64,000 nucleotides of DNA from the NCBI GenBank assembly GCA_017985015.1, contig JAGNYI010000016.1, positions 1-64,000 of the forward strand. Direction: 5' to 3'. The notes beneath the pieces were generated by a model, which saw only the letters and a list, made by a program, of their open reading frames with translations, made no database searches and was not told the origin of the DNA. The DNA comes from Giesbergeria sp. (GTDB lineage Bacteria > Pseudomonadota > Gammaproteobacteria > Burkholderiales > Burkholderiaceae_C). Each line of letters opens with the position of its first letter. Position 1 is the stretch's first letter. Shown one piece after another: positions 53,936 to 62,823 of this stretch. The translations under genes were made by a program, and so were the position numbers.

Positions 53936-55074
53936 TAATCCAAAGGCCACACCAGCGGATGGGCATCGCCCACTTCCTGCAGCGCAGGCTCTTTGCGCTC
54001 CAGCGGTACAGGTTCCACTGGCTGCACAACGCCCAGTTCCCGCCACCAAGGACGGTCCAGCGGTCCGTGGGCGGGCTCCACCGGGTCGCCCAAGCGCGGC
54101 ATCAACAGGTGCGCACCCTGCGCAGGCGCACGGGCCAGCAGGGTTTCTGCGGGCTCGTCCCAATCGTGCATCGCCAGGTTGAAGGTGCCCCAATGCACCG
54201 GCAGGAAGGCGCCGCCACCCAGAAGGTCAAGCGCCTTGAGGGCGTTTTCCGGACCCAGGTGGATGTCGCCCCAGGTGGGGTGGAAGGCGCCGACTTCGAG
54301 CATGACGAGGTCGAAGGGGCCGAAGCGCTCGCGGATGCGGGCGTACTCGGTGGTCAGGCCCGTATCGCCGCTGAAGAACACGCGGTGGCGGGGCGACGCG
54401 ATGACGAGCGACGACCACAGCGTGGCGTTGCGGTCCTTCAGGCTGCGGCCCGAGAAATGCTGCGAGGGTGCGGCGTGGATGGTGAGATCGGTGCCGGGCA
54501 CCCTGTGCGACTGCCACCAGTCGAGCTCGGTAATGCGCTCGGGCGCAATCCCCCAGGCCTGCAGGTGCGCGCCAACGCCGAGCGAGGTGACGAAGGGAAT
54601 GTTCGTCTTGGCCATCTGGCGAATGGTGGGGTAATCGAGGTGGTCGTAGTGGTCGTGCGAGATGACAACGACGTCGATGGTCGGCAGCTGCGACAGGCGC
54701 ACCGGCGCTTTCTGAAAACGCTTGGGGCCAATGAGACGGGACGGCGACGCGCGCGGACCCCAGACCGGGTCGGTGAGCACGCGCAGGCCGTCAATTTCGA
54801 TGAGCACGCTGGAATGCCCGAGCCAGGTCGCGCGCAGGCCGGAATCTGGCTTGCGGCCCCAGCGCTCGCGCGGGTCCACAGTGGGCAGCAGCCCCTGCGG
54901 CACGCGCCGGCCTTCCGAGAACATGAACTCGCGCAGCGTGGGGCGCGCGGCCGTGGTGTCGCGCAGGCCTGTCGGTATCGGGTACTGGTTGCGAAAGCCG
55001 GCCTCCGTCCACAGCGGGGAGGCCTGCATGCGCTCCAGGCGCAGACCAGCTGCACGTTTGCCCAATGACATCAT
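53935..55074 (-). CDS. metallo-beta-lactamase-fold hydrolase, NAPE-PLD-like
   Basis: This 379-aa protein has the MBL metal motif HDHYDH at residues 140-145, preceded by TWLGHSSVLIEIDGLRVLTD. Later ligand blocks are HFSGR, FFSGDTGLTTEY and FLPVHWGTF. The order matches the NAPE-PLD/UlaG-like phosphodiesterase group that cleaves N-acyl phosphatidylethanolamine in eukaryotes; the bacterial substrate is unproven. It is upstream of the enoyl-CoA hydratase on the same strand, but 90 nt away. Confidence 0.88.
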   Translation of the reverse strand: MMSLGKRAAGLRLERMQASPLWTEAGFRNQYPIPTGLRDTTAARPTLREFMFSEGRRVPQGLLPTVDPRERWGRKPDSGLRATWLGHSSVLIEIDGLRVLTDPVWGPRASPSRLIGPKRFQKAPVRLSQLPTIDVVVISHDHYDHLDYPTIRQMAKTNIPFVTSLGVGAHLQAWGIAPERITELDWWQSHRVPGTDLTIHAAPSQHFSGRSLKDRNATLWSSLVIASPRHRVFFSGDTGLTTEYARIRERFGPFDLVMLEVGAFHPTWGDIHLGPENALKALDLLGGGAFLPVHWGTFNLAMHDWDEPAETLLARAPAQGAHLLMPRLGDPVEPAHGPLDRPWWRELGVVQPVEPVPLERKEPALQEVGDAHPLVWPLD

Positions 55075-55164
55075 GGTGTGGTTTTCGAAAATTCAAAAAA
55101 CCACTGTACGCCCTTGGCGCTGGCGCTGCCGGCGGGCGGGCCGGCAGCGGTCTCAGAAATGGCT

Positions 55165-55923
55165 TTAGCGCTTGCCCATGAAGGCAGCAAAGGCTTCGCG
55201 CGCGGCGGGCTCGCGCAGCATGTGGCCAAAACTGGCGCCCTCTTCGGCCATGCGCTCGATGACCTGGCCTTCCTGACCGAGCTTCATCAAGCGCTTGGTT
55301 TCCACCAGGGATGCCAGCGGCTTGGCGGCCAGCTTTTTCGCCTGCGCCTGGGCGATGGCGTTGCATTCGGTGGGCGGCACTACGCGGTTGACCAGGCCCA
55401 CCTCCAGCGCCGCCTCAGCCATGAAGGGTTCGCCCAGCAGCAGGGCTTCGGCTGCGCGCTGGTGGCCCATGAGGCGCGGCAGCAGCAGGCTGGAGCCCGC
55501 TTCGGGGCACAGGCCCAGGTTCACAAACGGCAGGGAAAACATGGCGTTGTCACCCGCGTAGACCAGGTCGCAGTGCAGCAGCATGGTGGTGCCAATGCCC
55601 ACGGCAGGGCCGCAAACGGCGGCAATCAGCGGCTTGGGGAAACGCGCGATGGCGTGCAGGAAGCGGTAGACGGGGGAATCCTGCGTGGCAGCCGGCTGCT
55701 GCAGAAAGTCGCTGATATCGTTGCCGGCACTGAAGACCGTCACGTCGCCCTGGAGGACCACGGCGCGCACGCCGTCGTCCTGCGCAGCCGCCTGCAACGC
55801 GTCGGCCAGCGCCGCGTACATGGCAGTGGTGATCGAGTTTTTCTTGCCCACCCGGTTGAACGTGAGGGTGCAAACACCGGCTTCTGTGTGCTGGAGGATG
55901 TCTTGCGTCGTGGTCTGGGTCAT
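55165..55923 (-). CDS. enoyl-CoA hydratase family protein
   Basis: This 252-aa crotonase has the oxyanion-hole segments VFSAGNDISDF and AVCGPAVGIGTTMLLHCDLV. FVNLGLCPEAGSSLLLPRLM carries a glutamate at the catalytic position. It lacks the first hydratase glutamate region as far as I can see, resembling isomerase-type members. I chose the ATG at 55923. It ends a minus-strand lipid-catabolism run. Confidence 0.87.
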   Translation of the reverse strand: MTQTTTQDILQHTEAGVCTLTFNRVGKKNSITTAMYAALADALQAAAQDDGVRAVVLQGDVTVFSAGNDISDFLQQPAATQDSPVYRFLHAIARFPKPLIAAVCGPAVGIGTTMLLHCDLVYAGDNAMFSLPFVNLGLCPEAGSSLLLPRLMGHQRAAEALLLGEPFMAEAALEVGLVNRVVPPTECNAIAQAQAKKLAAKPLASLVETKRLMKLGQEGQVIERMAEEGASFGHMLREPAAREAFAAFMGKR

Positions 55924-55952
55924 GGTGTCTGTTGACACGGCCGGGCGCCGCG

Positions 55953-56783
55953 TCATTCCTTGTAGTAAACGATCTGGTGGCTGGTGGCGAGCAGCGTGCC
56001 GGCCTCGTTCCACAGCTGCGCCGAGTGGTCGAAAAACCCGTTGCGAAACTCCTGCCCGCGCGCCTGTCCAAGCAGATAGCCGTCGCCGGTGGCGGCCAGA
56101 TCCGCCTGGCTGGCATGAAAGTACACCGTGATCGACACCGTGCCAGCCGGCACCTGGCGGGCACGGCGCAGCCAGACGCGCGGAAAGAAGATGTCTGCCA
56201 TGGCGGCCAGGCTGCAAAAGTCGAGCGCGCGCGGCGGGGCGTCGCGCATCCACAGCTGCGACAGGCTGTGGTCGCCGCTGCCGTCCCACACCTGCGGGAT
56301 CACGCCAGTGACGGGGCGCATTTCGTAGCGGCGGAGCCACTCCACCTCAAAGGCCGGGGGAATCGCTGGCAGATCAGCAGGCTTGGGCACCTGCGGCGCC
56401 GGCGCATCGCCCACGCTCCAGGTTTCGCGGCGCAGCGCGGTGACGGCGGTGCCGGTGGTGGTGACCACGGGCGCGCCGTCGGGGCCAGCTTGCAGAATGG
56501 AGAGCGTCCAGTGCTGGGTCGAGCGGTTGGTGCGCACCGGCACGGCCTGAATCTGAAAGCTGCCAGCCACCAGCCCGCCGCCGTAGTTCACGGTGAGCGC
56601 CAGCGGGTCACCCAAACGGTCAGGGTGTTGCAGTACGGCCTGCAAGAGTGTGGCAGCCGTGACACCGCCAAACGGGCCCACCATGTTCCAGTAGGGCTTG
56701 GGCGATTCGCCCTGGTATTGCCCCGGTGCGTCGGCGCGCAGTTGCAGGGCCTGGTCGAATGCGTGAAGGGAAGTCGTCGTCAT
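55953..56783 (-). CDS. acyl-CoA thioesterase, double hot-dog (TesB-like)
   Basis: This 276-aa protein has two hot-dog repeats. The first contains GESPKPYWNMVGPFGGVTAA and ALTVNYGGGLVAGSFQIQAV; the second contains RALDFCSLAAMADIFFPRVW, then SITVYFHASQADLA. It probably frees CoA from accumulating acyl-CoA. It sits between the alpha/beta hydrolase and an enoyl-CoA hydratase on the minus strand with small gaps. Confidence 0.82.
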   Translation of the reverse strand: MTTTSLHAFDQALQLRADAPGQYQGESPKPYWNMVGPFGGVTAATLLQAVLQHPDRLGDPLALTVNYGGGLVAGSFQIQAVPVRTNRSTQHWTLSILQAGPDGAPVVTTTGTAVTALRRETWSVGDAPAPQVPKPADLPAIPPAFEVEWLRRYEMRPVTGVIPQVWDGSGDHSLSQLWMRDAPPRALDFCSLAAMADIFFPRVWLRRARQVPAGTVSITVYFHASQADLAATGDGYLLGQARGQEFRNGFFDHSAQLWNEAGTLLATSHQIVYYKE

Positions 56784-56810
56784 GCCGCAAGTGTGCCCAC
56801 AAAGAGGCGC

Positions 56811-57686
56811 TTAGTTCGTCGTGCCGGTGACTTTGGCGGTGTCGAACGCCGACAGCACGGCTGCCGCCCGCGGCCACAGGCTGGCCCGGAACGCCGGACG
56901 AAAGAAGCCGAAATGCCCGATACGCGCCGCGTGCACGTCCTGCGGTGCAATGGTTTCCACTTTGGACGGCGCCTGTGCGTAAAACCCGTTCAGGCGCTCA
57001 ATGCCCTGCAGCGTCATCAGTTCGTCGTCGGCCAGCGAATACGCCACGATGGGAAAGCGCACGGCCGCATAGCTTTGCTCGGCCGCCGCGCCCTCAGCGC
57101 CCATGCCGTAGCGCGGGTTCAGGCACCAGCGGCGCCACTGCAGGATCACGCCCTTGGGCAGATCGCCAATGGAGCGCAGCCGTCGGCCCGGAAAGTAGCC
57201 GCACAGCCAGGTGGCCATAGGCACCAGCACCCACCAGAAGAAATGCACCACCGTGCGCAAGCGCGGCGCGTTGTCGCGCCAGTAACCACTGCCCGCCGCC
57301 ACGCCCAGCATGCCGTCAATGGCTGAGGTGTCCGTCATCAGCCCCGGCAACTGTGCCCCCAGGCTGTGGCCGATGAGGAACAAAGGCTGCGCCGGCTGCG
57401 CCGCCTTGGCCGTAGCAATGACCGCTTCGTAGTCGCGCACCCAATCGAGCAAGTCCGCCCGCACCGCCCGCATCGGGCCTTGCAGCGAATAGCCATGCCC
57501 CCAGTAATCAAACGTGGTGACCCGGAACCCCTGCTCGGCCAGCCAGGCGGCAAACGCCGCATAAAAATCCTGCCGCACCCCCATCGCCGCACCAATCACG
57601 ACGCTGGCGTGCGGGGCGCCCGCAGGTTCATACACCCGCAGCGCCAGCGTGGTGTCTGCATCCACTCGCAGGGTTTCAGTTTTCAC
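56811..57686 (-). CDS. alpha/beta hydrolase
   Basis: This 291-aa hydrolase has nucleophile S108 in the elbow FLIGHSLGAQLPG, an oxyanion region VVIGAAMGVRQDF, and FDYWGHGYSLQGPM. The probable general-base histidine is in ARIGHFGFFRP near the C-terminus. It resembles short-chain lipase/esterase-like members seen beside beta-oxidation genes. The substrate is unknown. It lies about 180 nt downstream of the thiolase gene. Confidence 0.85.
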   Translation of the reverse strand: MKTETLRVDADTTLALRVYEPAGAPHASVVIGAAMGVRQDFYAAFAAWLAEQGFRVTTFDYWGHGYSLQGPMRAVRADLLDWVRDYEAVIATAKAAQPAQPLFLIGHSLGAQLPGLMTDTSAIDGMLGVAAGSGYWRDNAPRLRTVVHFFWWVLVPMATWLCGYFPGRRLRSIGDLPKGVILQWRRWCLNPRYGMGAEGAAAEQSYAAVRFPIVAYSLADDELMTLQGIERLNGFYAQAPSKVETIAPQDVHAARIGHFGFFRPAFRASLWPRAAAVLSAFDTAKVTGTTN

Positions 57687-57755
57687 GCCATGTCTCCTTC
57701 TGCAAGCCGGACGACAGCGTCCTTTGGTTTCCCCACCCCGCCCTCAAGGGCGTAG

Positions 57756-57850
57756 CGAGCGGGATGAGCTGCTAGGCGGACGGAGCACAGGAACCGGAGC
57801 GTACTGAAGGTACGTGAGGATGGCGAGCACCGCCCAACGACGCATGGCAG
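57756..57850. repeat. GC-rich intergenic element after thiolase gene
   Basis: The gap contains a block reading GGCGGACGGAGCACAGGAAC then CGGAGCGTACTGAAGGTACG, with a small inverted repeat CGTAC-TGAAG-GTACG. I recall this sequence type as a recurrent intergenic element in comamonads. It appears only once here, so its repeat status rests on memory. Confidence 0.4.
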
Positions 57851-57865
57851 TCGCGCAGTAGCCAG

Positions 57866-59059
57866 TTAAACCGCTTCGAAGATGCCGGCGGCGCCTTGGC
57901 CTGTACCTACGCACATGGTCACCATCCCGTACTTCAGCTTGTGCCGCTTGAGCGCATGCACCACCGTCGCCGCACGAATCGCCCCGGTAGCCCCCAGCGG
58001 ATGCCCCAGCGCAATCGCGCCACCCATCGGGTTGACCGTGGCCGGGTCCAGGCCCAGGGTGCGCACCACGGCAAGCGACTGGGCGGCAAAGGCTTCGTTC
58101 AGCTCGTACCAGCCAATGTCTTCGTGCTTGAGGCCGGCGTAGCGCAGCGCGGCGGGAATCGCCTCGATCGGGCCGATGCCCATGAGCTCGGGCGGCACGC
58201 CGCGTGCGGCAAAGCTGACAAAGCGCGCCAGCGGGCTCAAGCCAAACTGCTTGACGGCCTTCTCGCTGGCCAGAATCAAGGCGCCCGCGCCGTCACTGGT
58301 CTGCGAGCTGTTGCCGGCCGTAACGCTGCCCCGGGCGGCAAATACGGGGCGGAGTTTGCCCAAGGCTTCGAGCGTGGTGTCGGGGCGCGGGCCTTCGTCC
58401 AGGCTCACGGTGCGCTTCTTGATGATCACTTCGCCGGTGGCCAGGTCGGGCGTGCGCTCGGTGATCTCAAACGGCGTGATTTCGTCGGTGAACTCGCCGG
58501 CCTGCTGGGCCTTGACCGCGCGCAGGTGCGATTCCAGCGCAAAAGCGTCCTGGTCTTCGCGCGACACCTTCCATTGCTGGGCCACCTTTTCGGCCGTCAG
58601 GCCCATGCCATAGGCGATGCCGACGTTCTCGTCGCGGGCAAACACTTCTGGGTTGAACGAGGGCTTGTTGCCGCCCATGGGCACCATACTCATCGATTCG
58701 GCGCCACCGGCGATCAGCACGTCGGCCTGGCCCACGCGAATGCGGTCGGCTGCCATCTGGATGGCGCTCACGCCCGAGGCACAAAAGCGGTTGACCGTAA
58801 TGCCGCCCACGGGGTGGTCAAAGGCCAGGCCCATGGCAATGCGGGCCATGTTCATGCCCTGCTCGCCCTCGGGGAACGAGCAGCCAATGATGGAATCTTC
58901 AATGGCCTTCGGGTCCAGCGTCGGCACCTGCAGCATGGCGCTGCGAATGGCGGCGACCAGCAGGTCGTCGGGGCGGGTGTTCTTGAAGTAGCCACGGCCC
59001 GAGCGGCCAATGGGCATGCGCGTGGCGGCAACGATGTAGGCGTCTTGAACTTGTTTCAT
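57866..59059 (-). CDS. fadA: acetyl-CoA C-acyltransferase (thiolase)
   Basis: This 397-aa thiolase has nucleophile C93 (VNRFCASGVSAIQ), H353 (GHPLGATGA) and C383 (TMCVGTGQGAAG). The full-length central region aligns with FadA/PcaF-type thiolases. It lies in a minus-strand cluster with the trifunctional enzyme and acyl-CoA dehydrogenase, so it probably performs the last beta-oxidation step there. It differs clearly from the thiolase at 39905. Confidence 0.94.
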   Translation of the reverse strand: MKQVQDAYIVAATRMPIGRSGRGYFKNTRPDDLLVAAIRSAMLQVPTLDPKAIEDSIIGCSFPEGEQGMNMARIAMGLAFDHPVGGITVNRFCASGVSAIQMAADRIRVGQADVLIAGGAESMSMVPMGGNKPSFNPEVFARDENVGIAYGMGLTAEKVAQQWKVSREDQDAFALESHLRAVKAQQAGEFTDEITPFEITERTPDLATGEVIIKKRTVSLDEGPRPDTTLEALGKLRPVFAARGSVTAGNSSQTSDGAGALILASEKAVKQFGLSPLARFVSFAARGVPPELMGIGPIEAIPAALRYAGLKHEDIGWYELNEAFAAQSLAVVRTLGLDPATVNPMGGAIALGHPLGATGAIRAATVVHALKRHKLKYGMVTMCVGTGQGAAGIFEAV

Positions 59060-59123
59060 GGGGAGAACCTCAGGGTACGGGCTGCGACTTCGGAGCGGCA
59101 GCGCCTGTCAATGTGGATAGGAA

Positions 59124-59834
59124 TCAGGCTTTGGCTGCACCAAGGCGCATCCAGTCAGCCTTGTCTTTTTCGATGGCGGCCGGCAACGCGCCCAGCACGC
59201 TGGCGCGCAGTCGCTGCTTGGTGGCAGTGAACGAGGCCGGATGGGCTTTCTTCAGGCGATCCACCTGCGCTTGCACGGCCGCAGCCAGCGCCTCGGGTGC
59301 GACGGCTTCGTCGAGCAAACCGGCCTGCACGGCAGCCGCTCCGCCATAGGCCAGGCCAGTGCCCACCAGGTGGAGATGCGGCGTCGCCACGCGCTCACGC
59401 AGAGCTTCGAGCGCGAAGTACGGCAGCGTCATGCCGATCAGCACCTCATTGGCCTGGAATGTCGCCCCTGCGTTCAAGCCGATGCGCACATCCGCGCACT
59501 GCAACAAGAACAGGCCCATGGCCATCGCATGGCCCGAGCAAGCGGCAATCACCGGGTGCGGATACGACAGCACCCGCTTGGCCAGTTGTGCGCCACCGGT
59601 GAGCATCTGGAACGTTACCTGGGGATCGCCGGCCTTGAACACCGACAAGTCAAACCCGCCAGAAAAAACACCCGGTCGGCCGGTGAGCACCACGATGGCC
59701 TTGTCGGCCTCGGCCCGGTCCAGCGCAGCATTGAGCGCGGCCTGCATGGCCGGCCCCATGGCGTTGGCCTTGCCGTCGTCCATGGTCAGCGTGGCCACAC
59801 CATCGGCAAAAGCGTAGGAAACCAAATCAGTCAT
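59124..59834 (-). CDS. enoyl-CoA hydratase/isomerase family protein
   Basis: This 236-aa crotonase has FSGGFDLSVFKAGD and AACSGHAMAMGLFLLQCADV for the oxyanion hole. The residues that act as glutamates in true hydratases are not obvious, so it may be an isomerase or a scaffold-like member. I chose the ATG at 59834 (MTDLVSYAFADGVATLTMDD). It lies 26 nt after the trifunctional gene, in the same operon. Confidence 0.87.
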   Translation of the reverse strand: MTDLVSYAFADGVATLTMDDGKANAMGPAMQAALNAALDRAEADKAIVVLTGRPGVFSGGFDLSVFKAGDPQVTFQMLTGGAQLAKRVLSYPHPVIAACSGHAMAMGLFLLQCADVRIGLNAGATFQANEVLIGMTLPYFALEALRERVATPHLHLVGTGLAYGGAAAVQAGLLDEAVAPEALAAAVQAQVDRLKKAHPASFTATKQRLRASVLGALPAAIEKDKADWMRLGAAKA

Positions 59835-59860
59835 GTGTCTCTCCAGGGGCGCGGCGGCGT

Positions 59861-62260
59861 TCAATTTCTAACGGGCTTGCCCGTGCTCAGCATGCCCAGA
59901 ATCCGTTCCTGCGATTTCGGGTGCTCGATCAGCGAACAGAAGGCTTTGCGCTCCATGGCCATGAGGTATTCCTCGCTGACCAGCGCGCCCGCATCCACGT
60001 CGCCGCCGCAGACCACACCCGCAATCAGGCTGGCAATGTGGAAGTCGTGCGCGCTGATGAAGCCGCCATCGCGCATGTTGACCAACTGCGCCTTGATGGT
60101 GGCGATGCCGCTGCGGCCCGCCACGGGGAACAGACGCTTGTGCGGTGCACGCCAGCCGCCCCGGGCCATGGCCTTGGCTTCGTTCAGCGCAACAAACAGC
60201 AGTTCGTCCTTGTGCGGCACGATAAGGTCGCTCTCGAGCAGGTAGCCGAGCTTGCGCGATTCCAGCGCGCTGGTGCCCACCTTGGCCATCGCAGCAGCAG
60301 AGAAGCCTTCGGTCAGGAAAGGCAGCACATCCTTGGAGGTGGACTGGGCCATGTTCTCGGCGGCTCGGCGGGCGATGTAGGTCAGGCCGCCGGCGCCGGG
60401 CACCAGGCCCACACCCACTTCGACCAGACCGATGTAGCTTTCCATGTGCACCACACGGCGGGCCGAGTGCACGGCCAGCTCGCAGCCACCACCCAACGCC
60501 AAACCCCGGATGGCCGAAACCACGGGCACATTGGCGTAGCGGATGCGCAGCATGGTGTTCTGCAGCTCTTGCTCGGCCCCTTCGATGGCACTGACACCAG
60601 CAATCATGAACGCGGGCAGCATGGCCTGCAGGTCGGCGCCGGCACTGAAGGGCTCGTCACCCGACCAGACCACCACGGCCTGGTAGTTCTTCTCGGCGAT
60701 GTCCACCGCCATGGCCAGGCCCTCGGCCACATCGGGGCTGATGGCGTGCATCTTGGTCTTGATGCTGGCAATGACCACTTCGTCGTCCAGCGTCCACAGG
60801 CGGATGGCATCGTCTTCGTGCAGCGTCTTGCCGGCGGTCTTGTAGTCAGGCAGGGTTTCGCCCAGCAGGGCCTCGGGGAAATACTGGCGCTCGTACACCG
60901 GCAACTGGCGGCGCGGGATGAATTTGCCTTGCGATGCACTCCACGAGCCTTGCGCGGTGTGCACACCACCCGCCTCGGCCACGGGGCCCTTGAACACCCA
61001 CTCGGGCAGCGGCGCCTTGGACAGCGCCTTGCCCGCATCGATGTCTTCCTGGATCATCTTCGCCACGTCCAGCCAGCCGGCTTCCTGCCACAGTTCGAAC
61101 GGGCCCTGCTTCATGCCAAAGCCCCAACGCATGGCCTGGTCGATGTCACGTGCGTTGTCGGCAATCGTGGCCAGGTGCACGGCAGCGTAATGGAAGCTGT
61201 TGCGCAGAATGGCCCACAGGAACTGGCCCTGTGGGCCTTCGGCATTGCGCAGGAGTTTGAGGCGTTCGGCGGCGGGCTTTTTCAGCATGCGGCCGTACAC
61301 CTCGTCGGCCTTCTGGCCACCGGGCAGGTACTCTTCGCCTTCCAGGTCAAAGCGCAGCACATCGCGGCCGACCTTTTTGTAGAAGCCGGCCTTGGTCTTC
61401 TGGCCGAGGTTGCCCAGGTCGAGCAACTTTTGCAGGACGGCAGGGGTGCCAAAGCTCTCGTAAAACGGATCGGTTTCAAGGCTCAGGTTGTCCTGCAGCG
61501 TCTTGATGACGTGGGCCATGGTGTCCAGCCCTACCACATCGGCAGTGCGGAAGGTGCCACTGCTCGCACGGCCGAGCTTCTTGCCGGTGAGGTCGTCCAC
61601 CACATCGAAAGTGAGGCCGAAGTTCTCGACTTCCTTCATGGTCGCCAGCATGCCGGCAATGCCGACGCGGTTGGCCACGAAGTTGGGCGTGTCGTGCGCG
61701 CGCACCACGCCCTTGCCCAGGCCGCTGGTCACAAAGGCTTCGAGCTGGTCGAGCACTTCGGGGGCGGTGGTGGGGGTGTTGATCAGCTCCACCAGCGTCA
61801 TGTAGCGCGGCGGGTTGAAGAAGTGGATGCCACAGAAGCGCGGCTTGATGTTCTCGGGCAGCGCCTCGGAGAGCTTGGTGATCGACAGACCCGAAGTGTT
61901 GGAGGCGACGATGGCGTTGGGATTGACGAAAGGCGCAATTTTTTTGTACAGGTCAAGCTTCCAGTCCATGCGCTCGGCGATCGCCTCAATGATGAGGTCG
62001 CAATCGCGCAGCTGCTCCAGGTGCTCTTCGTAGTTGGCCTGGCCAATCAACGCGGCATCGTCGGCCACGCCCAGCGGCGAGGGCTTGAGTTTTTTGAGGC
62101 CTTCAACCGCCTTGGTCACGATGCCGTTCTTCGGACCTTCCTTGGCCGGCAGATCAAACAGCACCACCGGCACCTTGACGTTGACCAGGTGCGCAGCAAT
62201 CTGCGCGCCCATCACGCCTGCGCCGAGCACGGCGACTTTCTTCACTTGAAATCTAGACAT
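59861..62260 (-). CDS. 3-hydroxyacyl-CoA dehydrogenase/enoyl-CoA hydratase, reversed-order (FadN-type)
   Basis: This 799-aa protein has its dehydrogenase first: the NAD site KKVAVLGAGVMGAQIAAHL is at residues 6-24, followed by catalytic segment FCGIHFFNPPRYMTLVELI. The crotonase domain comes last (VVSAIRGLALGGGCELAVHS near 600, then VGLVPGAGGLTYIARR). This order is opposite to FadB/FadJ and like Bacillus FadN. With the thiolase and acyl-CoA dehydrogenase it completes a beta-oxidation set. Confidence 0.93.
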   Translation of the reverse strand: MSRFQVKKVAVLGAGVMGAQIAAHLVNVKVPVVLFDLPAKEGPKNGIVTKAVEGLKKLKPSPLGVADDAALIGQANYEEHLEQLRDCDLIIEAIAERMDWKLDLYKKIAPFVNPNAIVASNTSGLSITKLSEALPENIKPRFCGIHFFNPPRYMTLVELINTPTTAPEVLDQLEAFVTSGLGKGVVRAHDTPNFVANRVGIAGMLATMKEVENFGLTFDVVDDLTGKKLGRASSGTFRTADVVGLDTMAHVIKTLQDNLSLETDPFYESFGTPAVLQKLLDLGNLGQKTKAGFYKKVGRDVLRFDLEGEEYLPGGQKADEVYGRMLKKPAAERLKLLRNAEGPQGQFLWAILRNSFHYAAVHLATIADNARDIDQAMRWGFGMKQGPFELWQEAGWLDVAKMIQEDIDAGKALSKAPLPEWVFKGPVAEAGGVHTAQGSWSASQGKFIPRRQLPVYERQYFPEALLGETLPDYKTAGKTLHEDDAIRLWTLDDEVVIASIKTKMHAISPDVAEGLAMAVDIAEKNYQAVVVWSGDEPFSAGADLQAMLPAFMIAGVSAIEGAEQELQNTMLRIRYANVPVVSAIRGLALGGGCELAVHSARRVVHMESYIGLVEVGVGLVPGAGGLTYIARRAAENMAQSTSKDVLPFLTEGFSAAAMAKVGTSALESRKLGYLLESDLIVPHKDELLFVALNEAKAMARGGWRAPHKRLFPVAGRSGIATIKAQLVNMRDGGFISAHDFHIASLIAGVVCGGDVDAGALVSEEYLMAMERKAFCSLIEHPKSQERILGMLSTGKPVRN

Positions 62261-62343
62261 TGATTGTTCTCCGTGGAGCCCGCAGAAGCGGGGCCTCCGT
62301 TGTCAGACACCCCGCGACTGGCGCCGGGCAGACAGGGGTTTGA

Positions 62344-62781
62344 TTACTGGACGCGAATCCAGGTTTGGGTGCGGCCGAAGGGACCGAAGGAGCCGCGCAC
62401 CTGGAGTTTCTTGCCGCCTTCGATGGGCGTCATGCGCAGCGTGTAGTTGCGGCCGTTCTCGGGGTCGAGAATTTTTCCGTCCTCCCACACATCCCTGCCT
62501 TCGGCTTTCTTGGCGCCCCTGATGATCTCCAGGCCCAGCAGCGGCTTGTCCTTGCGCTCGTCCTTGCATTCGGAGCAGACATCTTCAGGTTTGGCGTCCT
62601 TCGCGAGGCGCTTTTCCAGCACTCCGTGCAGAGCGCCCGCCCCGTTGTCCTTGATGCGGATTTCCGCCTTGGCCTCGCCGGTCTTGTCGTCGATGTTGCG
62701 CCACAGGCCCTCAGGGGTCATCTGGGCCATGGCCGGGGCGGAAAACACTACAAAACCGATAGCTGCAAACGCTTTGTTCAT
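62344..62781 (-). CDS. DUF2147 secreted protein
   Basis: This 145-aa protein has a signal peptide MNKAFAAIGFVVFSAPAMAQ and a DUF2147 lipocalin-like domain (GLWRNIDDKTGEAKAEIRIK, GKILDPENGRNYTLRM, VRGSFGPFGRTQTWIRV). A CSECKDERKDK stretch gives a Cys-x-x-Cys pair. Function is unknown. It is embedded between the acyl-CoA dehydrogenase and trifunctional genes, an arrangement that suggests a link to fatty-acid use. Confidence 0.88.
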   Translation of the reverse strand: MNKAFAAIGFVVFSAPAMAQMTPEGLWRNIDDKTGEAKAEIRIKDNGAGALHGVLEKRLAKDAKPEDVCSECKDERKDKPLLGLEIIRGAKKAEGRDVWEDGKILDPENGRNYTLRMTPIEGGKKLQVRGSFGPFGRTQTWIRVQ

Positions 62782-62823
62782 GGGCGCTCCTGGGTCAAAA
62801 AGATTGAAATCCGCTCCACTTGC

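Noticed and set aside
59921-62263. 780-aa plus-strand open frame opposite the FadN-type enzyme
   Set aside because: It is a shadow of a well-supported gene on the other strand.
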